From positions 62,001 to 126,000 of the forward strand of contig NZ_WOBR01000002.1 in NCBI RefSeq assembly GCF_009727955.1: a stretch of 64,000 nucleotides of DNA, read 5' to 3'. This stretch comes from Aliivibrio fischeri (GTDB lineage: Bacteria; Pseudomonadota; Gammaproteobacteria; Enterobacterales; Vibrionaceae). The notes under the pieces are model-generated. The model ran no database searches. It saw only the letters and a program-made list of their open reading frames with translations, and was not told the origin of the DNA. The stretch's first letter is position 1, and each line of letters begins with the position of its first letter. Positions 30,440 to 39,742 of this stretch are shown here, in pieces. A program made the position numbers and the translations under genes.

Positions 30440-31996
30440 TTAATCTTCTCCTTGTAATAACGGTGCATTTGCATTGGTAACACTATCTAACCACATCAAG
30501 GTACTAGAACCCGCAATTCCATCCTTTTTCAAACCAAAAATTTCCTGAAATTGTTTTACTTGTTGTTCCGTTTGTTCATCGAATCGATCTGACTCAACCA
30601 TTGGCTGCTCTAATGCGGTTGAAAGTAAGTGATTTAAAGCAAAAATAGCTTCACCTTCGTCTCCTTTTCTCATTGCTCGTTCTGTTATTATTGGCTTTTG
30701 CCATAATTGCACGTATGCCCCATTCCAGTGGCGACTAAACCATTGGTGTGATACTTCCACACGCTTAGAAGGAAGCAACAACTCAATACCTTTAGAGCTC
30801 ACACGATATACAATAGCTAACAGGCCTTCACCAGAATATTCTTGTAACCAAACAACCGCCGGACGATTCACAGCAAGCAAATCATTTAAAGATCCATTGT
30901 CATCTAAACAATATAATTGCGCACGTTTTGCATTGGTACAGTTAGCTTGGAATGAATTAACAGAGTAGCCCCATACGGAAAGTAACTGTTTAAATGCATC
31001 AGATTGATCATGAAACCCCACTAAAGGCGCTTCAACAACTGGTTCTTGTATTGGAAAATGCTTATCTAAATAACTAGGCAGCATAGAATAAATGCCAAAG
31101 CACAACAAAGCCGACACACCGATAGCGACTAACGGAATAAAGCGACGCGCTTGAGTATTTATAGATGAACGTTCAGTACTAGAAGCAACTTGCCAATCAA
31201 GAACCAACTCACTTGCTTTATTAACTGCAGCTTGATCTATTTTGGGATTCCCATTTTGATAGCTAACCCATAATGCTTTATCACATAATAAATTAACTAA
31301 ACGAGGAACCCCATTTGAATGCTGAGCAATTTTTTTAATTAATGAGGGAGAGAAAAGTGTGGTATCTCCGCCAGCAACATTCAAACGATGAGTAATATAA
31401 TGCTCAATTTCTTGAGGTGTTAAAGGCAGTAAATGATACCTTGCCGTAATTCGCTGCGCTAATTGTCGTAAGTTAGTTTGTTGGAGTTTTTGTTGTAACT
31501 CAGGTTGACCAATTAATAATACTTTTAATAACTTATCGCTATCAGTTTCAAAATTTGTTAATAGTCGCAATTGTTCGAGAACATCAGGGCCTAAGTGTTG
31601 AGCCTCATCGATCGCAACAATGGTCTGATAGCCTTTTTCATTTTCACTTTTTAAGTAATGAACAATGTTATCAGTCAACTGCTTTAATGAAGCAAGAGAA
31701 GAATAAGCAATTTCAAATTCATCGCAAATCGCTTCCAATAACTCTTGAGCACTAAACATAGGATTTAAAATTAAAGCCAAATTTACCTTTTCGTCTAACT
31801 GTGAAAAAAGCGCTCTTGAAACCGTTGTTTTTCCTGTGCCAACTTCCCCTGTTAATAGTGCAAAGCCACCACCCTGTCCTAAACCAGACAATAAGTAATT
31901 CAATGCTTCTTTATGACGATCGCTTAAATAAAGAAATCGCGCATTTGGTGTCATTGAAAATGGCAGCTCATCAAAGCCAAAAAAATCTTGGTACAT
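30440..31996 (-). CDS. exeA: General secretion pathway protein A (GspA/ExeA) ATPase
   Basis: A 518-residue ATPase with a peptidoglycan-binding tail. The N-terminal AAA-type domain carries Walker A GEVGTGKTT (residues 50-58) and Walker B VAIDEAQH. A transmembrane helix lies at about 285-305, and a C-terminal peptidoglycan-binding domain at about 450-512 (DRFDEQTEQQVKQFQ, then LKKDGIAG). Family knowledge says ExeA multimerises on peptidoglycan to let the secretin pass. It is cotranscribed with exeB and divergent from cca. Its Shine-Dalgarno is weak (GGAT about 12 bases away). Confidence 0.9.
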   Translation of the reverse strand: MYQDFFGFDELPFSMTPNARFLYLSDRHKEALNYLLSGLGQGGGFALLTGEVGTGKTTVSRALFSQLDEKVNLALILNPMFSAQELLEAICDEFEIAYSSLASLKQLTDNIVHYLKSENEKGYQTIVAIDEAQHLGPDVLEQLRLLTNFETDSDKLLKVLLIGQPELQQKLQQTNLRQLAQRITARYHLLPLTPQEIEHYITHRLNVAGGDTTLFSPSLIKKIAQHSNGVPRLVNLLCDKALWVSYQNGNPKIDQAAVNKASELVLDWQVASSTERSSINTQARRFIPLVAIGVSALLCFGIYSMLPSYLDKHFPIQEPVVEAPLVGFHDQSDAFKQLLSVWGYSVNSFQANCTNAKRAQLYCLDDNGSLNDLLAVNRPAVVWLQEYSGEGLLAIVYRVSSKGIELLLPSKRVEVSHQWFSRHWNGAYVQLWQKPIITERAMRKGDEGEAIFALNHLLSTALEQPMVESDRFDEQTEQQVKQFQEIFGLKKDGIAGSSTLMWLDSVTNANAPLLQGED

Positions 31997-32134
31997 AAGG
32001 TTAAATCTATCCTAATCGGCTCAACAAAAACAAAGCATGGGAATAAAAAGTCGAAAAACTCTATTTGCACGGTATCATTGGATGTAAGAAAGTAAAGAAA
32101 GTTCTCTTTATCTTGGCAGCGATTAGGACAAAAC

Positions 32135-33358
32135 GTGAAAATTTATTTAGTTGGTGGTGCAGTTCGAGATTCACTTCTCAATATTGACGTAAAAGATAAG
32201 GACTGGGTTGTTGTTGGGTCCACTCCACAAGAAATGGGAGCTCTAGGTTATCAAACCGTTGGACAAGATTTCCCTGTATTTCTGCACCCTAAAACTAAAG
32301 AAGAATACGCACTTGCACGAACCGAACGAAAAAGTGGTCAAGGTTATAAAGGATTTACCTGTTACGCAGAGCCAGACGTTACTTTAGAAGAAGATTTATT
32401 ACGTCGAGACCTTACCATAAATGCCATCGCTCAAGCTGATAATGGTGAACTCATCGACCCTTATAATGGTCAACAAGATATTATAGATCGAACACTTCGC
32501 CATGTATCTGAAGCCTTTACTGAAGATCCCCTACGAGTACTACGTGTAGCCCGCTTCGCTGCTCGTTTTCACCATCTAGGCTTTATGGTTGCCCCTGAAA
32601 CCATGGACTTAATGAGAGAGTTAGTGGATAGTGGTGAACTCTCTTATTTAACTGCTGAGCGAGTATGGCAAGAATGGCAAAAATCATTATCTAGTCAACA
32701 TCCTGAAATCTTTCTTTCTACACTAAAAGAGTGTGGTGCTCTCGCTATTGTATTGCCTGAAATCGATGCTTTATTTGGTGTACCACAACCAGAAAAATGG
32801 CATCCTGAAATTGATACAGGGATCCACACCCTAATGGTTGCTCAGCAAGCCGCCCTATTAAGCCAAGACTTACCGACTCGTTTCGCAGCACAAGTACATG
32901 ACCTTGGAAAAGGCGTTACACCAGAATCAGAATGGCCAAGCCATAAACTGCATTGCCATACAGGCATTAAACTGATTAAAAGATTGTGTGATCGTGTTCG
33001 TGTACCAAATGACTATCGAGATCTTGCTCTATTAGTATGTGAACATCACTCAAATATCCATAGAGCCCCAGAATTACGAGCACAAACCTTCATTAAAATA
33101 TTCGATAAAATGGATGTGTGGCGTAAACCAGAACGCTTAGAGCCAATTTTACTTTGTTGCCAAGCTGATCATGCTGGAAGATTGGGATTAGAAACTCAAC
33201 CTTACCCACAAAAACAACGTTTTGAAACGGCATTTGATGCAGCAAAAAATGTGGAAGTGAAAGAAGTGGTTGCAGCAGGATTTAAAGGGCCGGAGATTAG
33301 AGACGAGTTGAGTAAAAGACGAATTGAAGCAGTGAAGGATAAGTTGAATATCAAATAA
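32135..33358 (+). CDS. cca: Multifunctional CCA protein (tRNA nucleotidyltransferase)
   Basis: This enzyme adds or repairs the CCA end of tRNAs. The 407-residue protein starts at GTG (32135), with AGGA six bases upstream. It has a class II nucleotidyltransferase head: [16 protein letters not shown] with the DKDWVV metal site, then [10 protein letters not shown]. The C-terminal HD domain (HDLGKG at about residue 254) gives phosphatase and 2',3'-cyclic phosphodiesterase activity in the enterobacterial enzyme. This marks the long, gammaproteobacterial form. It is followed by a tandem repeat and convergent uppP. Confidence 0.95.
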   Translation: MKIYLVGGAVRDSLLNIDVKDKDWVVVGSTPQEMGALGYQTVGQDFPVFLHPKTKEEYALARTERKSGQGYKGFTCYAEPDVTLEEDLLRRDLTINAIAQADNGELIDPYNGQQDIIDRTLRHVSEAFTEDPLRVLRVARFAARFHHLGFMVAPETMDLMRELVDSGELSYLTAERVWQEWQKSLSSQHPEIFLSTLKECGALAIVLPEIDALFGVPQPEKWHPEIDTGIHTLMVAQQAALLSQDLPTRFAAQVHDLGKGVTPESEWPSHKLHCHTGIKLIKRLCDRVRVPNDYRDLALLVCEHHSNIHRAPELRAQTFIKIFDKMDVWRKPERLEPILLCCQADHAGRLGLETQPYPQKQRFETAFDAAKNVEVKEVVAAGFKGPEIRDELSKRRIEAVKDKLNIK

Positions 33359-33374
33359 GCTATACGCACGCTAA

Positions 33375-33436
33375 CTAGAGACTAGAACGCTTCGCTCTAG
33401 TCTCTAGTCTCTAGTCTCTAGTCTCTAGTCTCTAGT
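33375..33436. repeat. Heptanucleotide tandem repeat and hairpin between cca and uppP
   Basis: Five complete copies of AGTCTCT occupy 33399-33433, with partial copies on both sides. The first copies also pair with a reverse copy just upstream: CTAGAGACTAGA (33375-33386) against TCTAGTCTCTAG (33396-33407), a 12-base-pair stem with a 9-base loop. The array runs into the convergent uppP gene, whose TAG stop (33432-33434) is made from a repeat unit. Nothing here resembles a CRISPR or an IS end. Confidence 0.9.
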
Positions 33437-34235
33437 GCAAAGCTAACCATACCAATAAACTTGAACCTAATAAGATACGGTAGATAACAAACGGCATCAT
33501 CCCCATACTTGAAATCAGCTTCAAAAAGAAATGAATACAGATATAAGCACTAATAAAAGAAATTATCACTCCGGTGCTTAATAGGCCTAAGTGAATTGAA
33601 ATATCACTCATCGCCAATTTAAGACCAAGATAAGATCCAGCAAGTGTAATAATTGGAATGGACATTAGGAAAGAAAATCGAGCTGCAGCCTCACGAGTAA
33701 AGCCAAGATACAAAGCTGCGGTAATTGTAATTCCTGATCGAGAAGTACCTGGGATCATCGCCATTGCCTGAGCGATACCTAAAAATAACGCTTTTTTCCA
33801 CGTCATTTGGTATTCATCTTTTGCTAACGTTGCATTTTTATCTACCCACCAAAGCAATAGACCAAAAACAATCGTAGTCGTAGCAATAACCCATGCACTA
33901 CGTAAATACACTTCGATAAAATCTTTAAATAGTAAACCAAATAAAGCTGCAGGAATCGTAGCTAACACGATTAACCAAGCCAAATTTGATTCTTTGTTGT
34001 GCTCTTTTTTTACAATAGAGCCTACCCAAGCTGTTAATAATGTCACCACTTCTTTTCTAAAGTAGATAACCACGGCAGCTAATGTGCCAACATGAACTGC
34101 AACATCAAAAGCTAGACCTTGATCTGGCCAACCTAAAATTGCAGAAGGTAAAATTAAATGAGCTGAACTTGAAATAGGTAAAAACTCTGTGAATCCTTGC
34201 AGAAGAGCAAGAAAGAAAGCTTCAAAGTACGTCAT
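33432..34235 (-). CDS. uppP: Undecaprenyl-diphosphatase UppP (BacA)
   Basis: UppP dephosphorylates undecaprenyl diphosphate at the inner membrane, recycling the lipid carrier for peptidoglycan and other envelope polymers. The 267-residue protein has about eight hydrophobic segments. The conserved motifs are visible: [15 protein letters not shown] near the N-terminus and [10 protein letters not shown] near residue 167. The gene lies 9 bases after folK. Its TAG stop codon falls inside a heptanucleotide tandem repeat, so the extreme C-terminus (VWLALH) could vary between strains. Confidence 0.95.
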   Translation of the reverse strand: MTYFEAFFLALLQGFTEFLPISSSAHLILPSAILGWPDQGLAFDVAVHVGTLAAVVIYFRKEVVTLLTAWVGSIVKKEHNKESNLAWLIVLATIPAALFGLLFKDFIEVYLRSAWVIATTTIVFGLLLWWVDKNATLAKDEYQMTWKKALFLGIAQAMAMIPGTSRSGITITAALYLGFTREAAARFSFLMSIPIITLAGSYLGLKLAMSDISIHLGLLSTGVIISFISAYICIHFFLKLISSMGMMPFVIYRILLGSSLLVWLALH

Positions 34236-34244
34236 GATATTCCA

Positions 34245-34733
34245 TTAAGACCTTAAGTTAATTAACGCGGGTTTAAGTGATTGACTGTGAGTGAAATGGT
34301 TCCATATCTCACTAATAGTGGTTTTTGTACCAGGTACAATTAAATCAGGGTTAAGCTCAACAAGAGGCAAAATAGCAAATGCAAACTTAAATAGATCCTC
34401 TCTAGGTAATTTAGGATCATTATTTGAGATCACATCACCATACAACAAGATATCCAGATCTAAAGTACGATCTTGATTCTTTTGTGCATCAGGTAATCTT
34501 CCCCATTTTAGTTCAATCGCACGTAATTGAGTTGCAAGTTCACTTAATGAACACGTAACTTCTAATTCAGCGACTAAATTAAAAAAATTATTACTTGAAA
34601 AGCCTACCGGCTCAGCCTCATATACGGTTGATATTTGAGCTATATTTCCTAACAGCTTTAACTCATCTATCGCAGCCTTTACATGCTTTTCTGGTTCAAT
34701 ATTGGAGCCAATACCAATATAGGTTGTGATCAT
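34245..34733 (-). CDS. folK: 2-amino-4-hydroxy-6-hydroxymethyldihydropteridine pyrophosphokinase
   Basis: FolK transfers pyrophosphate to the pterin in folate biosynthesis. The 162-residue protein shows TYIGIGSNIEPEKHV at the N-terminus and the LDLDILLYGD segment that binds magnesium and ATP. It overlaps the folB end by four bases (ATGA), so FolB and FolK, which act in succession, are translated together. It is followed by uppP after 9 bases. Length matches the monofunctional family (about 160). Confidence 0.93.
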   Translation of the reverse strand: MITTYIGIGSNIEPEKHVKAAIDELKLLGNIAQISTVYEAEPVGFSSNNFFNLVAELEVTCSLSELATQLRAIELKWGRLPDAQKNQDRTLDLDILLYGDVISNNDPKLPREDLFKFAFAILPLVELNPDLIVPGTKTTISEIWNHFTHSQSLKPALINLRS

Positions 34734-35083
34734 TTATTTCCTCGCTCAATCACAACGCCGACGCTATGCGCATTTACAACTGCACCTGGCTTAGATAAAT
34801 GAATTCGAACCCAAGGAACAGAAAAACGAGTCATGATTAACTCGGCAATTTCTTCAGCAACACGTTCAACCAATAGAAATCGACCATTTTGAATATATTC
34901 TGTTACTGCTTCGCTCACTTCAGCGTAATTTAAACAATACTCAACATCGTCCGATTTTGCCGCTGGTTTGTTATCGTGAGCCATATCAATATCTAATACG
35001 AGCTTTTGTTTAATTCCTTGTTCCCATTCATAAACGCCAATGGTGGTAATTACTTCAAGCTGTTTTATAAATACTAAATCCAT
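34730..35083 (-). CDS. folB: Dihydroneopterin aldolase
   Basis: FolB cleaves or epimerises dihydroneopterin in folate biosynthesis. The 117-residue protein begins MDLVFIKQLEVITTIGVYEWEQ and includes YCLNYAEVSEAV and LVERVAEEIAELI. The glutamates of the last segment are in the family's active-site region. It is the first gene of the leftward folB-folK-uppP run and divergent from plsY, an order also seen in E. coli around tsaD. Confidence 0.93.
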   Translation of the reverse strand: MDLVFIKQLEVITTIGVYEWEQGIKQKLVLDIDMAHDNKPAAKSDDVEYCLNYAEVSEAVTEYIQNGRFLLVERVAEEIAELIMTRFSVPWVRIHLSKPGAVVNAHSVGVVIERGNK

Positions 35084-35228
35084 CTTTGATCACACTTTTT
35101 ATTAAGAGGTCGGATACCCATCAAAAGAAAAACAACGTAATATTGATATTACTTTGCTCAATGTGTCGAGCAATATACTATAAAAATGATTTCTGATCGC
35201 TCTCGATCGCTTAAATTAAGGCTCATTC

Positions 35229-35825
35229 ATGACCCCTCTTGCACTAATTATGATCATCATCGCCTATCTGCTAGGATCGATCTCTAGTGCGGTTTTAATT
35301 TGCCGATTAAAAGGGTTACCTGACCCTCGAACTTCTGGGTCACATAATCCAGGCGCCACGAATGTATTTAGAATTGGTGGAAGAAGTGCTGCTGGGCTAG
35401 TTCTTTTATGCGACATCCTCAAAGGAATGTTACCTGTATGGGGTGGCTATTTTCTTGAAATAAACCCTTTTATGCTTGGTGTCATTGCCATCTCAGCTTG
35501 CTTAGGTCACATGTACCCGCTATTTTTCCACTTTAAAGGTGGTAAGGGTGTAGCAACCGCTCTTGGAGCATTAGCCCCGATAGGATTAGATTTAACAGGT
35601 ATGTTATTTGGTTGCTGGGTCGTAACAGTATTAGTAACTGGATATTCCTCATTAGCCTCAATGATCACCGCTTTACTTGCCCCTCTATTTACTTGGCTTG
35701 TAAAACCTCAATACACTTTGCCTGTTGCCATGCTCTCTTGCTTAATCGTTTTAAAACACCATGAGAACATAAAACGCTTCTTTGAAGGAAAAGAAACAAA
35801 AATCTGGCAAAGAAAAAGGGACTAA
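35229..35825 (+). CDS. plsY: Glycerol-3-phosphate acyltransferase PlsY
   Basis: PlsY uses acyl-phosphate to acylate glycerol-3-phosphate in the first step of phospholipid synthesis. The 198-residue inner-membrane protein has five hydrophobic segments and the three family loops: [13 protein letters not shown] (about residues 36-48), [18 protein letters not shown] (about 97-114) and a late GYSS. Basic residues end the chain (WQRKRD). It is convergent with tsaD. Confidence 0.94.
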   Translation: MTPLALIMIIIAYLLGSISSAVLICRLKGLPDPRTSGSHNPGATNVFRIGGRSAAGLVLLCDILKGMLPVWGGYFLEINPFMLGVIAISACLGHMYPLFFHFKGGKGVATALGALAPIGLDLTGMLFGCWVVTVLVTGYSSLASMITALLAPLFTWLVKPQYTLPVAMLSCLIVLKHHENIKRFFEGKETKIWQRKRD

Positions 35826-35872
35826 TTAGCCCCTTTATATAGATGACGATCTTTTGTGATCCAAATAGATCA

Positions 35873-36889
35873 CTATTTGATTGGCGCTAATTGATCGATT
35901 GGCCAACGAGGCTTAGCTTGAACAGCTAAATCTGTCGTTTCACCATTTTTCAAACGTTGCATACCTGCATAAGCAATCATTGCACCGTTATCGGTACAAA
36001 ACTCAGTACGAGGGTAATATACCTCTCCACCAATTTTCTTCATCACCACTTCAAGTTCTTGACGTAAGTATTTATTCGCACTCACACCACCAGCCATCAC
36101 TAAACGTTTCATGCCTGTTTGTTTTAAAGCACGACGACATTTAATTGCTAATGTATCAACTACCGCTTCTTGGAAAGCAAAAGCAATATCAGCTCGTGTT
36201 TGCAGATCATCTTCATTAGCACGAATCGTATTTGCTGCAAATGTTTTCAAACCTGAAAAACTAAAATCCAAACCAGGACGATCGGTCATTGGACGCGGAA
36301 ATTTAAAACGTCCTTTTGTACCATTCTCTGCTAATTTCGAAAGCAATGGTCCACCAGGATAATCTAAGCCCATCAGTTTTGCAGTTTTATCGAATGCTTC
36401 GCCTGCTGCATCGTCTACCGATTCACCAAGGATCTGATACTCACCAATTCCTTTTACTTCAACCATCATGGTGTGACCACCAGAAACAAGTAAAGCAACA
36501 AATGGGAACGCAGGTGGCACATCTTCAAGCATTGGAGCAAGCAGATGTCCTTCCATGTGATGAACAGGAATTGCAGGAACATCCCATGCATAAGCGATGC
36601 TTCGACCAATCGTCGAACCCACTAGTAAGGCACCGACTAAACCAGGGCCTGCGGTATAAGCAATACCATCGATATCATCTTTGGTTAAACCAGCATCATT
36701 CAGTGCCGCCTTGATCAAAGGAATGGTTTTTTTAACATGATCACGAGAAGCCAATTCAGGCACTACACCGCCGTAATCAGCATGCAGTTTTACTTGGCTA
36801 TACAGCTGATGAGCTAATAACCCTTTTTCATCATCATAAATCGCAACACCCGTTTCATCACACGAGGTTTCAATGCCTAAAATTCGCAT
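35873..36889 (-). CDS. tsaD: tRNA threonylcarbamoyladenosine synthase catalytic subunit TsaD
   Basis: TsaD transfers threonylcarbamoyl to A37 of ANN-decoding tRNAs, working with TsaB, TsaC and TsaE. The 338-residue protein of the Kae1/Qri7 family has [20 protein letters not shown] at the start, the metal-binding HMEGHLLAP (HxxxH), and the nucleotide-binding GGHTMMV and [10 protein letters not shown]. Length matches E. coli (337). It is divergent from rpsU, the arrangement found widely in gammaproteobacteria. Confidence 0.96.
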   Translation of the reverse strand: MRILGIETSCDETGVAIYDDEKGLLAHQLYSQVKLHADYGGVVPELASRDHVKKTIPLIKAALNDAGLTKDDIDGIAYTAGPGLVGALLVGSTIGRSIAYAWDVPAIPVHHMEGHLLAPMLEDVPPAFPFVALLVSGGHTMMVEVKGIGEYQILGESVDDAAGEAFDKTAKLMGLDYPGGPLLSKLAENGTKGRFKFPRPMTDRPGLDFSFSGLKTFAANTIRANEDDLQTRADIAFAFQEAVVDTLAIKCRRALKQTGMKRLVMAGGVSANKYLRQELEVVMKKIGGEVYYPRTEFCTDNGAMIAYAGMQRLKNGETTDLAVQAKPRWPIDQLAPIK

Positions 36890-37013
36890 ATTTTTCTCAG
36901 CTACCTGTTAATTTATCGCCATATTACCTACATCCCTGAGCTACCTCAAGCAAGGAGATGCCTTAAGAAGACAAAATAAACAAAGAAATTACTCAATTCT
37001 TAATCAAGAATGC

Positions 37014-37042
37014 TTTACAAAGAGACTAGATCGGATTAAAAT
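37014..37042 (+). promoter_or_regulatory. Predicted sigma-70 promoter of rpsU-yqeY-dnaG-rpoD
   Basis: A -35 TTTACA (37014-37019) and -10 TAAAAT (37037-37042) are spaced by exactly 17 bases; each has 5 of 6 consensus bases. It would start transcription about 67 bases before rpsU. I found no LexA-type CTG-N10-CAG operator nearby, unlike in E. coli. Confidence 0.6.
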
Positions 37043-37116
37043 TCGGCACCAATTTGAATAATAGCTGGTTAATTATAACTACCAGCGAATTGACTAACAC
37101 CTGAGGTGAAAGGCAT

Positions 37117-37332
37117 ATGCCAGTAGTTAAAGTACGTGAAAACGAACCGTTCGACGTTGCACTACGTCGTTTCAAGCGCTCTTGCGAAAAAGCAGGTATT
37201 CTTTCTGAAGTTCGCCGTCGTGAACATTACGAAAAACCTACTACAGTACGTAAACGCGCTAAAGCAGCAGCTCAAAAGCGTCACGCTAAGAAGCTGTCTC
37301 GCGAAAACGCACGTCGCGTTCGCCTGTACTAA
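37117..37332 (+). CDS. rpsU: 30S ribosomal protein S21
   Basis: S21 is the small, basic 71-residue protein of the 30S subunit near the anti-Shine-Dalgarno region, needed for initiation on natural messages. The sequence [20 protein letters not shown] is nearly invariant in gammaproteobacteria. GAGGTGAAAGG precedes the ATG. It is the first gene of the macromolecular synthesis operon. Confidence 0.97.
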   Translation: MPVVKVRENEPFDVALRRFKRSCEKAGILSEVRRREHYEKPTTVRKRAKAAAQKRHAKKLSRENARRVRLY

Positions 37333-37361
37333 TAACTTACCTAACTATTTAGGACTAAGTT

Positions 37362-37805
37362 ATGGCTCTAATTGAACAACTCAAAGAAGAGCAAAAGTTA
37401 GCGATGAAAGCCAAGGATAAATTACGCCTTGGCACTATTCGTTTAGCTTTATCTGAAATTAAACAACGTGAAGTCGATGGTCAAACAACTTTGTCTGACG
37501 ACGAAATCATTGCTGTTTTAACGAAGATGGTTAAACAACGTCGCGATTCAGTTTCGCAGTTTACTGCTGCTGGTCGTGATGATCTTGCTGAAAAAGAAAG
37601 TGCTGAAATTACAGTACTGGAAGATTTCATGCCACAAGCATTAACCGATGAAGAAGTTGCTGAGTTATTAGACAAAGCAATTGCTGAATCAGGTGCTGCT
37701 GGTATGCAAGATATGGGCAAGGTGATGGGTGTGTTAAAACCTCAAATCCAAGGCCGCGCTGACATGGGTAAAGTAAGCCAATTAGTTAAATCTAAACTGG
37801 CTTAA
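37362..37805 (+). CDS. yqeY: GatB/YqeY domain protein
   Basis: A 147-residue protein of the YqeY family, which resembles the tail domain of the GatB amidotransferase subunit and is predicted to bind tRNA. The typical features are LKEEQKLAMKAKDKLRLGTI at the start, ETVLEDFMP-like LEDFMPQALTDEEV and the C-terminal GRADMGKVSQLVKSKL. It is inserted between rpsU and dnaG, 29 bases after rpsU, an arrangement common in vibrios but absent from E. coli K-12. The molecular role is not known. Confidence 0.9.
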   Translation: MALIEQLKEEQKLAMKAKDKLRLGTIRLALSEIKQREVDGQTTLSDDEIIAVLTKMVKQRRDSVSQFTAAGRDDLAEKESAEITVLEDFMPQALTDEEVAELLDKAIAESGAAGMQDMGKVMGVLKPQIQGRADMGKVSQLVKSKLA

Positions 37806-37828
37806 TAATACTCTATTTATAAAACAAG

Positions 37829-37853
37829 CCGTGCTATCTTTGATTGCACGGCT
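37829..37853 (+). terminator. Hairpin between yqeY and dnaG, possible attenuator
   Basis: The sequence AAGCCGTGC lies upstream of GCACGGCTT, giving a perfect 9-base-pair stem with an 8-base loop, followed by GTTTGTATC. In E. coli a terminator (T1) between rpsU and dnaG limits dnaG expression. By analogy this may let rpsU be made in excess of primase. Confidence 0.6.
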
Positions 37854-37879
37854 TGTTTGTATCTACAGGAAAAGAAAAG

Positions 37880-39643
37880 ATGGCTGGACATATCCCTCGC
37901 AGTTTTATAGATGAGCTTTTAAATCGACACGACATTGTCGATATCATTGACGCAAGAGTAAAACTGAAAAAACAAGGGAAAAACTACGGTGCATGCTGTC
38001 CATTCCATAATGAAAAATCCCCTTCTTTCTCTGTAAGCCAAGAAAAACAGTTCTATCACTGCTTCGGTTGTGGTGTTCATGGTAACGCCATTGACTTCCT
38101 TATGGAGTTTGACCGACTTGAGTTTGTAGAGGCTATCGAAGAACTAGCATCAATGCTTGGTCTTGATGTACCTCGAGAACAACGCAGTGGTTTTAATGCT
38201 CCATCATCAGGTCCAACTGCGAATTCAGAACAAAAACGCAGCTTGTATGACTTAATGGGCGGCATTAGTCAGTTTTATCGCTCCCAATTAAAATCTGCAG
38301 CAAACATTCACGCAATCAACTATCTTAAAGATAGAGGTCTCTCTGGTGAGATAGTCCAAAAATTTGGTATTGGTTATATTGCTGATGAATGGGAGTTAGT
38401 TAAAAATAACTTTGGCCGCGATAAAGCATCACAAGATGCCCTTGTCAGCGGTGGGATGTTAATTGAAAGCGATAATGGACGCCGTTACGATCGTTTCCGT
38501 GGTCGAGTCATGTTCCCAATTCGAGATCGTCGTGGTCGCGTTATAGGCTTTGGTGGACGCGTAATTGGTGAAGGCACTCCCAAATATTTAAATTCACCTG
38601 AGACGCCTATTTTCCATAAAGGCAAAGAGCTTTATGGTTTATATGAAGCATTGCAAGCCTACAAAGACCTACCACAAGCACTCGTTGTTGAAGGTTATAT
38701 GGATGTAGTTGCTCTAGCGCAATATGGTGTTGATTATGCCGTAGCCTCTCTAGGAACAGCAACAACTGGCGATCATATGCAGCTTCTTTTCCGTCAAACG
38801 AGCACTGTCGTCTGTTGTTATGATGGTGACCGAGCTGGTCGAGAAGCAGCATGGCGAGCAATGGAACAAGCGCTTCCCTATTTAAATGATGGGCGCCAAC
38901 TTAAATTTATGTTCTTACCTGATGGTGAAGACCCTGATACCTATATCCGTCAATATGGAAAAGAAGCATTTGAGCAAGAAGTGGCCAATGCTGAATCATT
39001 AATTAACTTTATGTTCAGAACTCTGGTTGACCAAATTGATACCAGCACGCGTGAAGGGAAAGCAAAATTAACAACACTTGCAGTGCCACTAATAGATAAA
39101 GTGCCTGGTGGAACATTACGCCTTTATTTACGTGAGCAACTTGGCAAAACGCTTGGAATTCTCGATGAAAGTCAATTACAGCAACTAATATCTAAACAAG
39201 GAGCTGTAGAGCCTAAACGCCTTGCGCAACCAGAAATAAAACGTACGGCTATGCGAGAAGTAATAACCTTATTATTACAAAACCCAGAATTAGCTCAATT
39301 AGTACCAGATCTAGAAAGTGTTAAAGAAATTCCACTTCCTGGTTTAAGTTTATTTCTTCAGCTACTTGAAAGTTGTCGACATAATCCCCATATCACCACA
39401 GGCCTGTTATTAGAACATTGGCGCGGTGATAAAAATGAAAAACTATTATCACGCTTGGCAGCATGGGAACTCCCTATAGACCAAGACAATATACAAGATG
39501 TATTCATGGATTCACTGGACAGCGTTTTAGCCCAGTGCATCAATCAACAAATTGAAAGTTTGCAGACGAAAGAAAGAACACTTGGCTTATCAGTCGAAGA
39601 AAAAAGGGAGCTGCTAGCCTTAATGCTAGAATTAAAAGCGTAG
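37880..39643 (+). CDS. dnaG: DNA primase
   Basis: DnaG makes RNA primers for replication with DnaB helicase. The 587-residue protein has an N-terminal zinc-binding domain (CCPFHNEKSPSF followed by HCFGCG), the TOPRIM core (VVEGYMDVVAL and the acidic DGDRAGREA) and a C-terminal helicase-binding domain. I chose the ATG at 37880 (MAGHIPRSFIDELLNRHDIV), with AGGA about 9 bases upstream, over an in-frame ATG 36 bases earlier. That ATG lies inside a hairpin-like GCCGTGC...GCACGGC region after yqeY, which in E. coli would correspond to the intergenic attenuator. Confidence 0.95.
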   Translation: MAGHIPRSFIDELLNRHDIVDIIDARVKLKKQGKNYGACCPFHNEKSPSFSVSQEKQFYHCFGCGVHGNAIDFLMEFDRLEFVEAIEELASMLGLDVPREQRSGFNAPSSGPTANSEQKRSLYDLMGGISQFYRSQLKSAANIHAINYLKDRGLSGEIVQKFGIGYIADEWELVKNNFGRDKASQDALVSGGMLIESDNGRRYDRFRGRVMFPIRDRRGRVIGFGGRVIGEGTPKYLNSPETPIFHKGKELYGLYEALQAYKDLPQALVVEGYMDVVALAQYGVDYAVASLGTATTGDHMQLLFRQTSTVVCCYDGDRAGREAAWRAMEQALPYLNDGRQLKFMFLPDGEDPDTYIRQYGKEAFEQEVANAESLINFMFRTLVDQIDTSTREGKAKLTTLAVPLIDKVPGGTLRLYLREQLGKTLGILDESQLQQLISKQGAVEPKRLAQPEIKRTAMREVITLLLQNPELAQLVPDLESVKEIPLPGLSLFLQLLESCRHNPHITTGLLLEHWRGDKNEKLLSRLAAWELPIDQDNIQDVFMDSLDSVLAQCINQQIESLQTKERTLGLSVEEKRELLALMLELKA

Positions 39644-39742
39644 AACCCAAATTGTCGTCATCAATGAAAAAATTTGTTATTATTAGTGGTTTGCATATCG
39701 CATACTAATTCCGTCACACAGACCAGAAGTAGGATACCGTCT

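Noticed and set aside
33375-33436. Possible CRISPR array
   Set aside because: The unit is only seven bases and contiguous, without spacers.
36316-36714. 132-residue open frame on the plus strand
   Set aside because: It is wholly antisense to tsaD, lacks a ribosome-binding site and its translation (rich in H, Q and L) is typical of a shadow frame.
36890-37116. LexA box upstream of rpsU, as in E. coli
   Set aside because: I looked for CTGT with ACAG eight bases later and found none in this gap.
37136-37375. 79-residue frame overlapping rpsU in another phase
   Set aside because: rpsU is certain and no separate ribosome-binding site is present.
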